Positions 1-7,923 of a stretch of 64,000 bases of DNA are shown here, one piece after another (the stretch's first letter is position 1; each line of letters starts with the position of its first letter). The position numbers were made by a program, and so were the translations under genes. Origin of the DNA: Euzebya pacifica (GTDB lineage Bacteria > Actinomycetota > Nitriliruptoria > Euzebyales > Euzebyaceae); assembly GCF_003344865.1 (NCBI RefSeq), contig NZ_CP031165.1:2733910-2797909 (forward strand), read 5' to 3'. The notes beneath the pieces are model-generated. The model worked only from the letters and a program-made list of their open reading frames with translations, searched no databases and had not been told where the DNA came from.

Positions 1-1
1 C

Positions 2-442
2 GTGACCCGCCGCTACGCCGCGGAGCACGGCACCGACCAGGTCCTGTTCGCCCCCAACGGCGAAGTGCAGGAGACCGGCGCAGCCAACTTCATGATGATC
101 GACGACCGCACGATCATCACGCGGGCGCTGGACTCCTCGTTCCTGCACGGCATCACGCGCGACTCGGTGCTGACGCTGGCCAAGGAGCACGGCTTCGACG
201 TGGAGGAGCGGACGATCACGGTGGAGGAGATGACCAGCCGGATCGACACCGCCGAGTGCGCGCTGTCGGGTACCGCGGCCGTCCTTGCGCCGGTCGGGGC
301 GTTGGTCGTCGACGGCGAACGGCTGACGGTCCGCGACGGTCAGCCCGGCCCCCGGACCACCGAGCTGCGGACGGCCCTCACCGCGATCCAGCGGGCCGAG
401 GCCGCCGACACCTTCGGCTGGACCACCCCCGTCACCGCCTGA
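2..442 (+). CDS. ilvE: Branched-chain amino acid aminotransferase, C-terminal part (gene cut by window start)
   Basis: This is the C-terminal 146 residues of a fold-type IV PLP enzyme that transaminates Leu/Ile/Val with 2-oxoglutarate in the cytoplasm. The visible motifs are the family signature EVQETGAANFMM, whose Glu contacts the PLP ring nitrogen, then GITRDSVLTLA and the phosphate-binding loop SGTAAVLAPVG. The catalytic lysine normally lies just upstream of the visible part, so it and the true start are outside the window; the GTG at base 2 is internal. The C-terminus ends with FGW, as is usual for these enzymes. IlvE is favoured over D-amino-acid aminotransferase or aminodeoxychorismate lyase because of the GITRDSVL and SGTAAVLAPV motifs. 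The gene converges on the epimerase gene that follows. Confidence 0.85.
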   Translation: MTRRYAAEHGTDQVLFAPNGEVQETGAANFMMIDDRTIITRALDSSFLHGITRDSVLTLAKEHGFDVEERTITVEEMTSRIDTAECALSGTAAVLAPVGALVVDGERLTVRDGQPGPRTTELRTALTAIQRAEAADTFGWTTPVTA

Positions 443-450
443 CCCACCCG

Positions 451-567
451 CGTGTCGGACAACGGGCCGCCCGTCGTGAACACCCGACAAGCGGTGTGGT
501 CGGCCGACGGGCACGATCGGACGCGTGTCGGGAAACAGGCCGCCCGTCGTGAACACCCGACAGGCGG
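451..567. repeat. Pair of 44-bp REP-like direct repeats between convergent genes
   Basis: Two copies, 451-494 and 524-567, match at 40 of 44 positions and start 73 bp apart. Each copy contains inverted arms, GTGTCGG near the left end and CCGACA near the right end, plus CCGCC/GGCGG arms, so each can fold. They fill most of the gap between two convergent genes, where they may end transcription from both sides. The shared core is GGCCGCCCGTCGTGAACACC. Confidence 0.75.
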
Positions 568-575
568 CCGGGGTG

Positions 576-1466
576 TCAGCGTCCCAGGACGTGGCGCAGG
601 GCCGGGCCCAGGTCGGGGAAGGCGAACTCGTAGCCGTCGGCCAGCAGCCGCACGGGTTCGACCCGCTGGGAGTGGAACAGCAGCGCGTCGGCCAGCTCGC
701 CCAGCAGCAGCTTGGGCCCGAAGGCGGGCACTGGCAGGAACGCCGGCCGGTTCAGCACGTCGGCCAGCACCTCGGTGAACTCCGCGTTGGTCGTCGGGTG
801 CGGGGCCGTGACGTTGTAGGCGTCGTTGGCGTCGTCGTTGGACAGCGCCCACCGGACGGCCCCCGACACGTCGTCGATCGCGACCCACGGCCACCACTGC
901 TCACCGGAGCCGAAGCGGCCGCCCGCACCCAGCTTGAACAACGGCAGCATCTTCTGCAGGGCGCCTCCCGACGGGTCCAGCACGATGCCGAACCGCGGGT
1001 GGACGACCCGGACACCGGCGTCGCGGGCAGGCTCGGCGGACTCCTCCCAGACCTTGACGACCTCGGCCAGGAAGTCATCGCCCGGCGGGGTCTTCTCGGT
1101 GATGACCTCGTCGCCCCGATTCCCGTAGAGCCCCACCGCGCTGGCGGAGATCAGGACGCGGGGACCACCGTCGGCCTTCGCAACGGCCTCGGCGATCGTC
1201 GTTGTGCCCTGGCGGCGGCTCTCCATGATCCGCTGCTTCTGCTTGTCGGTCCAGCGGCCTGCGCCGATGGACTCACCCGCGAGGTGGATGACGGCGTCGA
1301 CACCGCGCAGCGCGGAGGGATCGAGCGGTCCCTCGGGGCGCCACCGGATCTCGCCGGCGTTGGCGTGGCGGCGCACCATCGGCACGACCTGGTGCCCGTC
1401 GGCGAGGAGGTCGGCGGACAGCCGCGAGCCGATCAGGCCGCTGGATCCGGTCATGGCGATCTTCAT
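576..1466 (-). CDS. TIGR01777 family epimerase/oxidoreductase (YfcH-like SDR)
   Basis: A 296-residue extended short-chain dehydrogenase-like protein. The N-terminus carries the nucleotide-binding glycine motif in MTGSSGLIGSRL (residues 5-16). It then has HLAGESIGAGRWTDKQK, typical of the TIGR01777/YfcH family, and SASAVGLYGNRGDE, which carries the active-site Tyr region. The C-terminal half has a DUF1731-like ending (LLLGELADALLFHSQRVEP). Length matches the family. The substrate of this family is not established, so only a generic NAD(P)-dependent sugar-nucleotide-epimerase-like role is assigned. The gene ends against the REP-like repeats and is transcribed away from the tRNA gene. The start ATG at 1466 places the Rossmann motif at the very N-terminus. 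Confidence 0.88.
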   Translation of the reverse strand: MKIAMTGSSGLIGSRLSADLLADGHQVVPMVRRHANAGEIRWRPEGPLDPSALRGVDAVIHLAGESIGAGRWTDKQKQRIMESRRQGTTTIAEAVAKADGGPRVLISASAVGLYGNRGDEVITEKTPPGDDFLAEVVKVWEESAEPARDAGVRVVHPRFGIVLDPSGGALQKMLPLFKLGAGGRFGSGEQWWPWVAIDDVSGAVRWALSNDDANDAYNVTAPHPTTNAEFTEVLADVLNRPAFLPVPAFGPKLLLGELADALLFHSQRVEPVRLLADGYEFAFPDLGPALRHVLGR

Positions 1467-1621
1467 GTGTGTCTCCGGGGGGTGGGGAGTTGGTCCTGGG
1501 CCGACAGGCGGGTCTGTGCCGGTGTCCGAGCACGACGCGTCGGCAAGGTTCGCACAGATCTACCCCGCACCGTGGAGGGGCATTCGTCCTGGGCGCTCTT
1601 GGCGCTACCATTCCCTGCCCC

Positions 1622-1695
1622 GCCCCCGTAGTCCAACCGGCAGAGACACACGACTCAAACTCGTGCCAGTGTGGGTTCGAATCCCACCGGGGGTA
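1622..1695 (+). tRNA. tRNA-Leu (anticodon CAA) with a short variable loop
   Basis: A 74-nt cloverleaf. The acceptor stem is 1622-1628 with 1688-1694 (one G-U pair). The D stem is 1631-1633 with 1645-1647, the anticodon stem 1649-1653 with 1661-1665, and the T stem 1671-1675 with 1683-1687 enclosing TTCGAAT. The loop CTCAAAC puts CAA at 1656-1658, which reads UUG (Leu). The discriminator is A1695, as in leucine tRNAs, and CCA is not encoded. The variable region is only 5 nt (1666-1670), whereas bacterial tRNA-Leu normally has a long variable arm. The gene stands directly upstream of the coiled-coil protein and the ANTAR regulator. Confidence 0.9.
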
Positions 1696-1723
1696 CCCGT
1701 CGCCGACCGGAGCACGTCCACGA

Positions 1724-2026
1724 ATGCGCAATCCGTTCCCCTCCGCCCGAGACCGGGCGGCACGGAAGCTCGTGCGCATCCGGAGCAAGGTCGCCGACCT
1801 GGACCGCCAGCTGGCGGTCCTCGACGAACAGCTGATGTTCCTCAGCCAGGTCGAATCCGAGGCGCAGACCGATGCGGTCGTCGCCGGACACGACGTGGCA
1901 GCCCGGGAACATCGCGCTGCACGGTCCGACCTGGACCGCACACGACGCCAACGAGACGAAGTCAAGGCCTCTCGGGACCGTCTGCTCGTGGAGCAGGACA
2001 CCCTGCTGGAGCAGATGCTCGACTAG
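1724..2026 (+). CDS. Small coiled-coil protein of unknown function
   Basis: A 100-residue charged protein. Almost its whole length is predicted helix with heptad-like hydrophobic spacing, for example residues 18-46 (RIRSKVADLDRQLAVLDEQL) and the C-terminal 45 residues rich in Arg/Asp/Glu/Leu, ending LLVEQDTLLEQMLD. It has no signal peptide, membrane segment or cysteine. It lies between the tRNA-Leu and the ANTAR response regulator, about 40 bp before the latter. The start is taken at ATG 1724, 28 bp after the tRNA; longer in-frame starts would run through the tRNA gene. I do not recognise a named family. A dimeric coiled coil in the cytoplasm is the only structural inference. Confidence 0.7.
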   Translation: MRNPFPSARDRAARKLVRIRSKVADLDRQLAVLDEQLMFLSQVESEAQTDAVVAGHDVAAREHRAARSDLDRTRRQRDEVKASRDRLLVEQDTLLEQMLD

Positions 2027-2065
2027 GCTGTGCGCTCGTCCACACCTACAGGGATTATCCACCGC

Positions 2066-2659
2066 ATGACCGACGCTGCCGCCCCCATCCGGGTACTGAT
2101 CGCCGAGGACGAGGCGCTGATCCGCCTCGACCTCAAGGAAATGCTGCTGGAAGAGGGCTTCGACGTGGTGTCGGAGGTCTCCGACGGCGCGACCGCCGTC
2201 CGCATGGCCCGTGAGCTACGCCCCGACCTGTGCATCCTCGACCTGAAGATGCCGGTCATGGACGGCATCCAGGCCGCCGAGCAGATCACCGGCGAACGCC
2301 TCTCCGCCGTCCTCATCCTGACCGCCTTCAGCCAGCGGGACCTGATCGAGAAGGCCCGCCGGGCCGGCGCCATGGCCTACCTCGTCAAGCCCTTCCAGAA
2401 GCACGACCTGCTGCCGGCCATCGAGATCGCCGCCGGACGGTTCAAGGACCTGCAGGGGCTCGAGGCCGAGGTCGGCACGCTGACCGATCGGCTCGAGGCA
2501 CGCAAGGTCGTGGACCGGGCCAAGGGGCTGCTGATGGAGCACGAGGGGCTCACCGAACCGCAGGCCTTCCGCTGGATCCAGAAGGCCGCCATGGAGGAAC
2601 GCCTGACCATGAAGCTCGTCGCCGAGCAGGTCATCGAGAAGTTCGAGGGCGAGGGGTAA
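2066..2659 (+). CDS. pdtaR: ANTAR-domain response regulator (PdtaR-like)
   Basis: A 197-residue response regulator whose output domain binds RNA. The receiver domain (residues 8-125) has the acidic pocket AEDE, phosphoacceptor Asp59 in ILDLKMPVMDG, Thr in LILTAF and Lys in LVKPF. The ANTAR domain (about residues 140-195) has the helical pattern LEARKVVDRAKGLLMEHEGL followed by AFRWIQKAAM. ANTAR proteins act as antiterminators by binding paired hexanucleotide-loop hairpins in mRNA leaders. The partner kinase of the mycobacterial homologue, PdtaS, is encoded elsewhere; no such kinase lies next to this gene. The start ATG 2066 was chosen because it gives the standard short N-terminus (MTDAAAPIRVLIAEDE). 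A longer GTG start at 2030 is less likely. Confidence 0.92.
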   Translation: MTDAAAPIRVLIAEDEALIRLDLKEMLLEEGFDVVSEVSDGATAVRMARELRPDLCILDLKMPVMDGIQAAEQITGERLSAVLILTAFSQRDLIEKARRAGAMAYLVKPFQKHDLLPAIEIAAGRFKDLQGLEAEVGTLTDRLEARKVVDRAKGLLMEHEGLTEPQAFRWIQKAAMEERLTMKLVAEQVIEKFEGEG

Positions 2660-2666
2660 CCCCCTG

Positions 2667-3809
2667 ATGGTCCGCGTCCTGGCCACGAGCGTCGACAGCG
2701 CCGGACACGCGGCCCTGCTGCTGCCGCTCGCGGCGGCGGCACGACGGACCGGCCACGAGGTGCTCGTCGTCCTCGGTCCAGCCACCGCCGGACGGGCACG
2801 AGGGATGGGGCTGGCGGTCCACGAGCTCCCGGTGCCCGACGACGACGTCGCGGCGGAACGGGCCGAGCTCTTCGGCCGGTCCATGGAGCTCATCATGGGC
2901 GGGGAGCGATACCGGGGCGACCTGCTGGTCGTGGGCGAGGTCTTCGGCCGGCTCAACACCGTCCGCGACCTCGAAGGGCTGCATGACGCCGTCGAGCGGT
3001 TCCGACCCGACGTGCTGCTCCACGATCCGTTGTGCGGCCCGGCGCTCGTCGCCGCGACCGCGGCCGGCGTGCCGTCCGTGGTGAGCGCCTGGTATCCCCG
3101 GGAGGGCCTGGCGGCGTTCGAGGCGGCCTGCGCAGCGGGCGCAGCCGTCGCCAGCGACCGGGAACCGGAGATCCTCGCCGACGTCCTCGCCGACGCCACG
3201 AGGCTCTCGCCGCTGCCACACGGCGCCGATCCCAGCGACGTCGTGCGCTGGCGCATGCGATCCCGTGGGCGTGCTGCCGAGGCCAGCCGTCCTCGGCCCC
3301 TCGTCTACGCGACCCTCGGCACCGTCGTCGGGCAGATCCCTCCGCTCGCGGTCCGGTTCCTCGGCCTGATCCACGCTGCGGTCGCGGGCCTGGACGTCGA
3401 CGTCAGGATCACCGTCGGCCACGACACCGACCGTCGGCTGCTTCCCGCGCCGCCCGAGAACGTCGAGATCCTGCCGTTCCTCGACCACGCGGAGGTCATG
3501 CCCAACGCTGCGGTCGTCGTCAGCCATGGGGGCCTGAACACGGTCATGGATGCGGCCGCGTGGGGCAGGCCACAGGTCGTCATCCCCACGCATGCGACCG
3601 ATCAGATCGTGACCGGGGGATGGCTGCAGGACGCCGGTGCCGGTCGCTGCCTGCTCGACGAGGACCAGGCGCCGCACGTCCTGGCCGAGGCGCTGGAACG
3701 CGCCCTCGCCGGCGACCACGACCGAGGTGCTGCTGCGCTGGCCGAGACGCTCGCCGCGCTGCCCTCCCCGGACGAGGCGATCACCACCGCCCTCGCCCGG
3801 TGTGTCTAG
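2667..3809 (+). CDS. GT1-like (MGT/UGT-type) glycosyltransferase
   Basis: A 380-residue two-domain GT-B fold protein. The N-terminal half begins [21 protein letters not shown], the acceptor-side start typical of macrolide/sterol-type glycosyltransferases. The C-terminal half has LVYATLGTV, then [26 protein letters not shown] and [14 protein letters not shown], which is the nucleotide-sugar binding region (SHGG and D/Q motif) of family GT1. No signal peptide or membrane segment is visible, so it should be cytoplasmic. The acceptor and sugar are unknown. It starts 7 bp after the ANTAR regulator and probably shares its transcript. Its stop codon overlaps the convergent ABC ATPase gene by 4 bp. 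Confidence 0.85.
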   Translation: MVRVLATSVDSAGHAALLLPLAAAARRTGHEVLVVLGPATAGRARGMGLAVHELPVPDDDVAAERAELFGRSMELIMGGERYRGDLLVVGEVFGRLNTVRDLEGLHDAVERFRPDVLLHDPLCGPALVAATAAGVPSVVSAWYPREGLAAFEAACAAGAAVASDREPEILADVLADATRLSPLPHGADPSDVVRWRMRSRGRAAEASRPRPLVYATLGTVVGQIPPLAVRFLGLIHAAVAGLDVDVRITVGHDTDRRLLPAPPENVEILPFLDHAEVMPNAAVVVSHGGLNTVMDAAAWGRPQVVIPTHATDQIVTGGWLQDAGAGRCLLDEDQAPHVLAEALERALAGDHDRGAAALAETLAALPSPDEAITTALARCV

Positions 3810-4576
3810 AGCACCATCGACAGGAACTGCTTGGTCCGCTCGTGCTGGGGATTCTCCAGCAGCTCCTCGGGGCTGTTCTCCTCCACGACGACGCCGCCGT
3901 CCATGAAGACGACGCGGTCGGCGACCTCGCGGGCGAAGCCCATCTCGTGGGTGACGACCATCATGGTCATGCCCTCGCTGGCCAGGTCCTTCATGACCTG
4001 CAGCACCTCGCCGACCAGCTCGGGGTCCAGCGCCGAGGTCGGCTCGTCGAAGAGCATCATCTCGGGGTCCATCGACAGGGCGCGGGCGATGGCGACGCGC
4101 TGCTGCTGACCACCCGACAGCTGTCCCGGGTAGGCGTGCACCTTGTCGGACAGGCCCACCCGCTCGAGGTTGCGCTTGGCGATCTCCTCCGCCTCGCCCT
4201 GCTTGCGCTTCAGGGCCCGACGCTGGGCGATCGTGAGGTTGTTCAGCACGTCGAGGTGCGGGAACAGGTTGAACTGCTGGAAGACCATGCCGATGGCCGT
4301 GCGGACCCGGTTGAGGTCGACGTGCTCGTCGGTGATGTCGGTGCCGTTGATGACGATCCGGCCGTCGGTCGGCTCCTCGAGGCGGTTGACGCACCGCAGC
4401 AACGTGGACTTGCCGGACCCCGACGGGCCGATCACGCACACGACCTCGCCGCGGCCAACGTGGAAGTCGATGCCCTTGAGCACCTCGAGGTCACCGAAGT
4501 ACTTGTGCAGCTGCTGCACGTCGATGGCGGCAGCACCGCGGCCGGGCTGGGTGGGGGAGGGGGATGCGCTCATCAC
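3806..4576 (-). CDS. Polar amino-acid ABC transporter ATP-binding protein (GlnQ type)
   Basis: A 256-residue ABC ATPase of the polar amino-acid transporter class. It has Walker [11 protein letters not shown]-loop [13 protein letters not shown], signature LSGGQQQR, Walker [17 protein letters not shown] and the switch His in [17 protein letters not shown] and GMVFQ are characteristic of GlnQ/GltL/HisP proteins. It energises import by the permease encoded immediately upstream, whose stop overlaps this start by 4 bp (ATGA at 4573-4576). The first 15 residues ([14 protein letters not shown]) form a loose, probably disordered N-terminus. Substrate cannot be read from the ATPase; glutamate/glutamine-type amino acids are the usual ligands. 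Confidence 0.93.
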   Translation of the reverse strand: MMSASPSPTQPGRGAAAIDVQQLHKYFGDLEVLKGIDFHVGRGEVVCVIGPSGSGKSTLLRCVNRLEEPTDGRIVINGTDITDEHVDLNRVRTAIGMVFQQFNLFPHLDVLNNLTIAQRRALKRKQGEAEEIAKRNLERVGLSDKVHAYPGQLSGGQQQRVAIARALSMDPEMMLFDEPTSALDPELVGEVLQVMKDLASEGMTMMVVTHEMGFAREVADRVVFMDGGVVVEENSPEELLENPQHERTKQFLSMVL

Positions 4577-5412
4577 AGGGCCGCCTTGTTCCGCTTCTCG
4601 AGCTGCGCGACCAGGAAGGTCAGCGGCAGCGTGATCGCCACGTACACCACGGCCACCACGATCAGGGGCGTGCCGTTGAAGGTGGTGTTCTGCAGGTCCC
4701 GGCCGAACTTCAGCAGCTCCTTGGAACCCGGTGTCGTCCCGAGGACGAACAGCAACGAGGTGTCCTTGATCAGCAGGACGAGCTCGTTGGTCAGCGGCGG
4801 GATGATGATGCGGAAGGCCTGCGGGATGACGATGGAGGTGAGGGTCCAGAAGCCGCTCATGCCGAGCGACCGCGCTGCCTCGACCTGGCCCTTGGGGACC
4901 GCTTCGATGCCGGCGCGGATCGTCTCGGCCATGTAGGCCGCCGCCACGATCCCGAGCCCAAGGGTGGCCTTGCCCAGCGTCCCACCGGGGATCTCCACAT
5001 CGAAGGCGATCGGGACGGCGAAGCCGATCAGCAGGATGGTGACCAGCGCGGGCAGGGCCCGGAAGAACTCGATGTAGGCGCGAGCGATCCAGCGGTAGGG
5101 ACCCACCGACGACAGGCGCATCAACGCCAGCAGCAGGCCGAACGCCAGGCCGAAGACGAACGACGTCGCCGTGTACAGCAGGGTGTTCTTCGCCGCTTGG
5201 GTGACCACCTCGGGGAACATGTCCGCGGCGATCTCGACGTTGAGGAAGGACTTCTGGATCGCCTCGATGTCGGCGCCGAGCACGAATCCCACCGCGATGA
5301 GGACGAGGACGCCGTAGAGCACGTACTGGCGCAGCTCGGCCTTGCGTGCAGGCGACATCCCCTTCCCTGCGCTGCTCGAGAGGTCGCTCCCGGTGTCGTC
5401 AGTCACGCTCAT
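4573..5412 (-). CDS. Polar amino-acid ABC transporter permease (HisMQ/GlnP type)
   Basis: A 279-residue inner-membrane permease with a His/Glu/Gln/Arg/opine-type TM domain. It has about five hydrophobic segments, starting near residue 30 ([19 protein letters not shown]). The cytoplasmic EAA loop [33 protein letters not shown] docks on the ATPase. The start at ATG 5412 is preceded at good spacing by AAAGGA. An ATG nine codons upstream (5439) is also open but has no ribosome site. The gene lies between the binding-protein gene and the ATPase gene, and overlaps the ATPase gene by 4 bp. Confidence 0.92.
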   Translation of the reverse strand: MSVTDDTGSDLSSSAGKGMSPARKAELRQYVLYGVLVLIAVGFVLGADIEAIQKSFLNVEIAADMFPEVVTQAAKNTLLYTATSFVFGLAFGLLLALMRLSSVGPYRWIARAYIEFFRALPALVTILLIGFAVPIAFDVEIPGGTLGKATLGLGIVAAAYMAETIRAGIEAVPKGQVEAARSLGMSGFWTLTSIVIPQAFRIIIPPLTNELVLLIKDTSLLFVLGTTPGSKELLKFGRDLQNTTFNGTPLIVVAVVYVAITLPLTFLVAQLEKRNKAAL

Positions 5413-5440
5413 CCGCCGATCCTTTGTCCTGAACGTCATG

Positions 5441-5470
5441 CGCGGGGGAGTCCTGGTGGACTCCCCCGCG
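5441..5470 (-). promoter_or_regulatory. Intercistronic stem-loop between binding-protein and permease genes
   Basis: A perfect 12-bp inverted repeat (5441-5452 with 5459-5470) encloses a 6-nt loop. It lies after the stop of the solute-binding gene and before the permease start, with no U-run following. Such hairpins in ABC operons usually protect the 3' end of the abundant binding-protein message or partially terminate, giving more binding protein than permease. That role here is inferred from position and structure. Confidence 0.7.
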
Positions 5471-5526
5471 TCAGAGGCTACGGCCTGGGGCCTCGGGGTG
5501 GAGGACGCCCGGACCGAGAGCGGGTC

Positions 5527-6402
5527 CTAGGACTCCGAGAAGTAGGAGTCGTAGATGGTGTCGTAGGTGCCGTCCTCGCGCATGGCGGACAGGGCGCCGT
5601 TGATGGCCTCGATCAGCTCGGGGTTGGCGTCCTGCTCGAAGGCCATGCCGTACTCCTCGTCGGTCTCGTAGGTCTCGACGACCGAGAGGGAGTCGTCCTG
5701 CTGGGCGCGGTCGATGTTGACCGGCAGGTCCTGCAGGATGCCGACGATGTCGTTGGCAGCGAGGGCGGTGAACAGGTCCGCGCCGGCGTCGAAGGCGACC
5801 AGCTCGGCGGTGTCGGGGGCGTTCTCGGTGGCGTAGGCCTCACCGGTGGTGCCGGACTGGACGCCCAGGCGACCCTCGACGTCGGCGAGGGCCGTGATGC
5901 CGGAGTCGGCCGGGACCATGAGGGACTGCGCGGCGTTGTAGTACGGGTCGGAGAAGTCGATGTTCTCCTCGCGCTCCTCGGTGATGGTCATCGCGGAGAT
6001 GGCCATGTCGCAGGTGCCGGACGCCATCGCGGTACCCGAGGTCAGGGCGTCGAAGCCGGTGTTGATGACGGCCAGCTCCAGGCCGAGGCGGGTGGCGACC
6101 TCGTCGACGATGTCGATGTCGAAGCCACCGAAGCCGGTGTCGGAGTCGGGGTCCTCGACCTCGAAGGGCGCGTAGGGTGCCTCGGTGCAGACGGTGAGGT
6201 TGCCTTCCGACACCAGCGTCAGGTCGGCGGGCGCCGCTTCTTCGGCAGCCTCCTCGTCGTCGCCGGCGGCCTCGTCGGCGGTGCTGGTGGCCGAGCCCGA
6301 CGCGTCGTCTGTCTCGGTGCTGTCGTCGGAGCTGCACGCCGCGAGGGCAAGTGCAAGGATCATGGCTGCCGCGAGGACGCGGAGGGCACGAGCGAGTGAC
6401 AT
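5527..6402 (-). CDS. Amino-acid ABC transporter solute-binding lipoprotein
   Basis: A 291-residue periplasmic-binding-protein family 3 lipoprotein. The signal peptide ends in the lipobox LALAAC with lipidated Cys23. An acidic Ser/Thr/Glu/Ala linker (about 24-60) leads into the ligand domain, which starts NLTVCTEAPYAPFEV. Family 3 hallmarks follow: GFDIDIVDEVATRLGLEL, DMAISAMTITEEREENIDFSDPYYNAAQ and GTTGEAYA. The start ATG 6402 has AGGAGA 6 nt upstream; longer in-frame extensions lack a signal peptide. First gene of a binding protein-permease-ATPase operon. The ligand is likely a polar amino acid; the exact one is not readable. Confidence 0.93.
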   Translation of the reverse strand: MSLARALRVLAAAMILALALAACSSDDSTETDDASGSATSTADEAAGDDEEAAEEAAPADLTLVSEGNLTVCTEAPYAPFEVEDPDSDTGFGGFDIDIVDEVATRLGLELAVINTGFDALTSGTAMASGTCDMAISAMTITEEREENIDFSDPYYNAAQSLMVPADSGITALADVEGRLGVQSGTTGEAYATENAPDTAELVAFDAGADLFTALAANDIVGILQDLPVNIDRAQQDDSLSVVETYETDEEYGMAFEQDANPELIEAINGALSAMREDGTYDTIYDSYFSES

Positions 6403-6613
6403 TGGGGATTCTCCTGCATGATGATGGGCTCGAGGAGCCCTGAACGGGTTCTCGGGAACGTACCGCGAGAAGGCAACGATCGCGATAGTTGGTTGTTTCG
6501 ACGACGTTTCGTCGGACTCCTCCCCGAGATGTCGCTCGGGTGCATCTCGGCCTATCCTTGGCCACATGGACAGGGGCCCGCTGGGTCCGGCATCACGATC
6601 AGTCGGAGGCAGC

Positions 6614-7573
6614 GTGCGACACGGACAGCCCGATCACCCCATGGGTGGTCGTGGATGGGGTCTCGTCGTGCTGCTCGTCGTCTGCCTCCTCGCCGCTGCC
6701 TGCGGCGGGGGCGATTCCACGGAGGAGGAGCGGGCGGCGCAGGCCGAGATCGCGACCCTCGCATCGGAGGCCCTCGACGCGCTGGACGAGGCGGTTGCCG
6801 TGTCGGGCGAGCAGCTGCAGGAAGCCGCGGAGCAGGTCAGCGAGGCCGTGCAGGAAGGACAGCTCGGCCTGGCCACCCCCGGTGTGCTGGTCGTCGGGAC
6901 GAACGCCGACTTCCTGCCGTTCGTGGGCCGGGGGGACGATGACGGGATCAGGGGGTTCGACGTCGACCTCATGACCGAGGTCGGTTCCCGCATGGGGCTG
7001 GAACCCGTCTGGGTCGACATGCCGTTCCCCAACCTGACGGGCGCCGTCACCACCGGTGAGGTCGATGTCGTCATCGCCGCGATCACCATCACCAACCAGC
7101 GGGAGGAGGTCATCGACTTCTCCCACCCCTACTTCGTCGGATCGCAGGGCCTGGCCGCCCCGCCCGGCAGCGATCTGACCGGGGTGGAGGACCTCTCCTC
7201 CGACGTCACCATCGCGGTCCTCGCCGACACCACCGGCGAGGCCTACGCCACCGACACCTTCCTCGATGCCGAGATCGCCAGCTACGCCGACCGCGCGACG
7301 GCCCTGGGGGCGCTGTCCGCCGGCGCGGTCGATGCGGTGTTCATGGACACCGATGCACTCGTGGAGCAGGCGCGAGAGGGTTCGGTCGTGCTGGTGGAGG
7401 AGGTACCGACCGCCGAGCGGTACGGGATCGGCCTCGCCGAGGACAACGCACCGTTGCGCACCGCGGTCAACGAGGCGCTCGACGCGGTTGTCGCCGACGG
7501 CACCTACGAGCGCATCTTCACCGAGTGGTTCCCCGGCCGCGATGTCGAACAGGTCATCGACCTCCTGCGCTGA
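6614..7573 (+). CDS. Orphan family-3 solute-binding lipoprotein with coiled-coil linker
   Basis: A 319-residue lipoprotein divergent from the amino-acid ABC operon. The signal peptide ends LLAAAC (Cys30 from the GTG start at 6614, which has GGAGG 4 nt upstream; ATG 6641 and ATG 6566 are alternatives). Between the lipobox and the ligand domain lies an unusual helical, heptad-like Glu/Ala segment of about 55 residues (AEIATLASEALDALDEAVAV and onward). The binding domain then follows (VLVVGTNADFLPFVGRGDDD; AAITITNQREEVIDFSHPYF; ADTTGEAYATDTF). No permease is adjacent, so it may serve the minus-strand transporter, another one, or act as a sensor. Paralogous to the 5.5-6.4 kb gene. Confidence 0.88.
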   Translation: MRHGQPDHPMGGRGWGLVVLLVVCLLAAACGGGDSTEEERAAQAEIATLASEALDALDEAVAVSGEQLQEAAEQVSEAVQEGQLGLATPGVLVVGTNADFLPFVGRGDDDGIRGFDVDLMTEVGSRMGLEPVWVDMPFPNLTGAVTTGEVDVVIAAITITNQREEVIDFSHPYFVGSQGLAAPPGSDLTGVEDLSSDVTIAVLADTTGEAYATDTFLDAEIASYADRATALGALSAGAVDAVFMDTDALVEQAREGSVVLVEEVPTAERYGIGLAEDNAPLRTAVNEALDAVVADGTYERIFTEWFPGRDVEQVIDLLR

Positions 7574-7923
7574 TCGTCCCGCTCGTCCCGCGCGAGCGGC
7601 CCACGGCGACAGCGCACTGGATGAACGGGTTGGGGCAGGAGCCGTCATTCTTGCTGGACGCTGGATTACGATGCGTCAACGCCCGGACGGCAGGTGCTGT
7701 CGGTGAAGTCGTTTGGAGGAGATCGGCGTCGGGCGTCGAATCACAATCACATCAGGTGTGCTCACGCCGCGATCGCGCGGTGATCAGGGCGGCACCAGCG
7801 GGCCATCGCCTCCGAGGCAGGTGGACTTCCACCCCTCCGGCCCGCGTATCCGTCCCGCCCGAGCGTTGTCGCCGCGACAGCATCCGGCCGGACATCAACG
7901 CAACCACTGACGAGGAGCAAGAC
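7574..7923 (+). promoter_or_regulatory. Gene-free 350-bp leader ahead of the liv operon
   Basis: I see no convincing gene in this 350-bp gap; the short open frames have weak codon bias and no ribosome sites. It must hold the promoter of livHMGF. TACGAT at 7667-7672 resembles a -10 element but has no clear -35 partner. The region is less GC-rich than its surroundings around 7640-7760. The GAGGAG ribosome site of livH lies at its right end (near 7912). Confidence 0.4.

Noticed and set aside
7713-7910. A 65-codon open frame in the liv leader
   Set aside because: It is Pro/Arg/Ser-rich with no domain and typical of GC-rich noncoding DNA. It ends just before the livH ribosome site.
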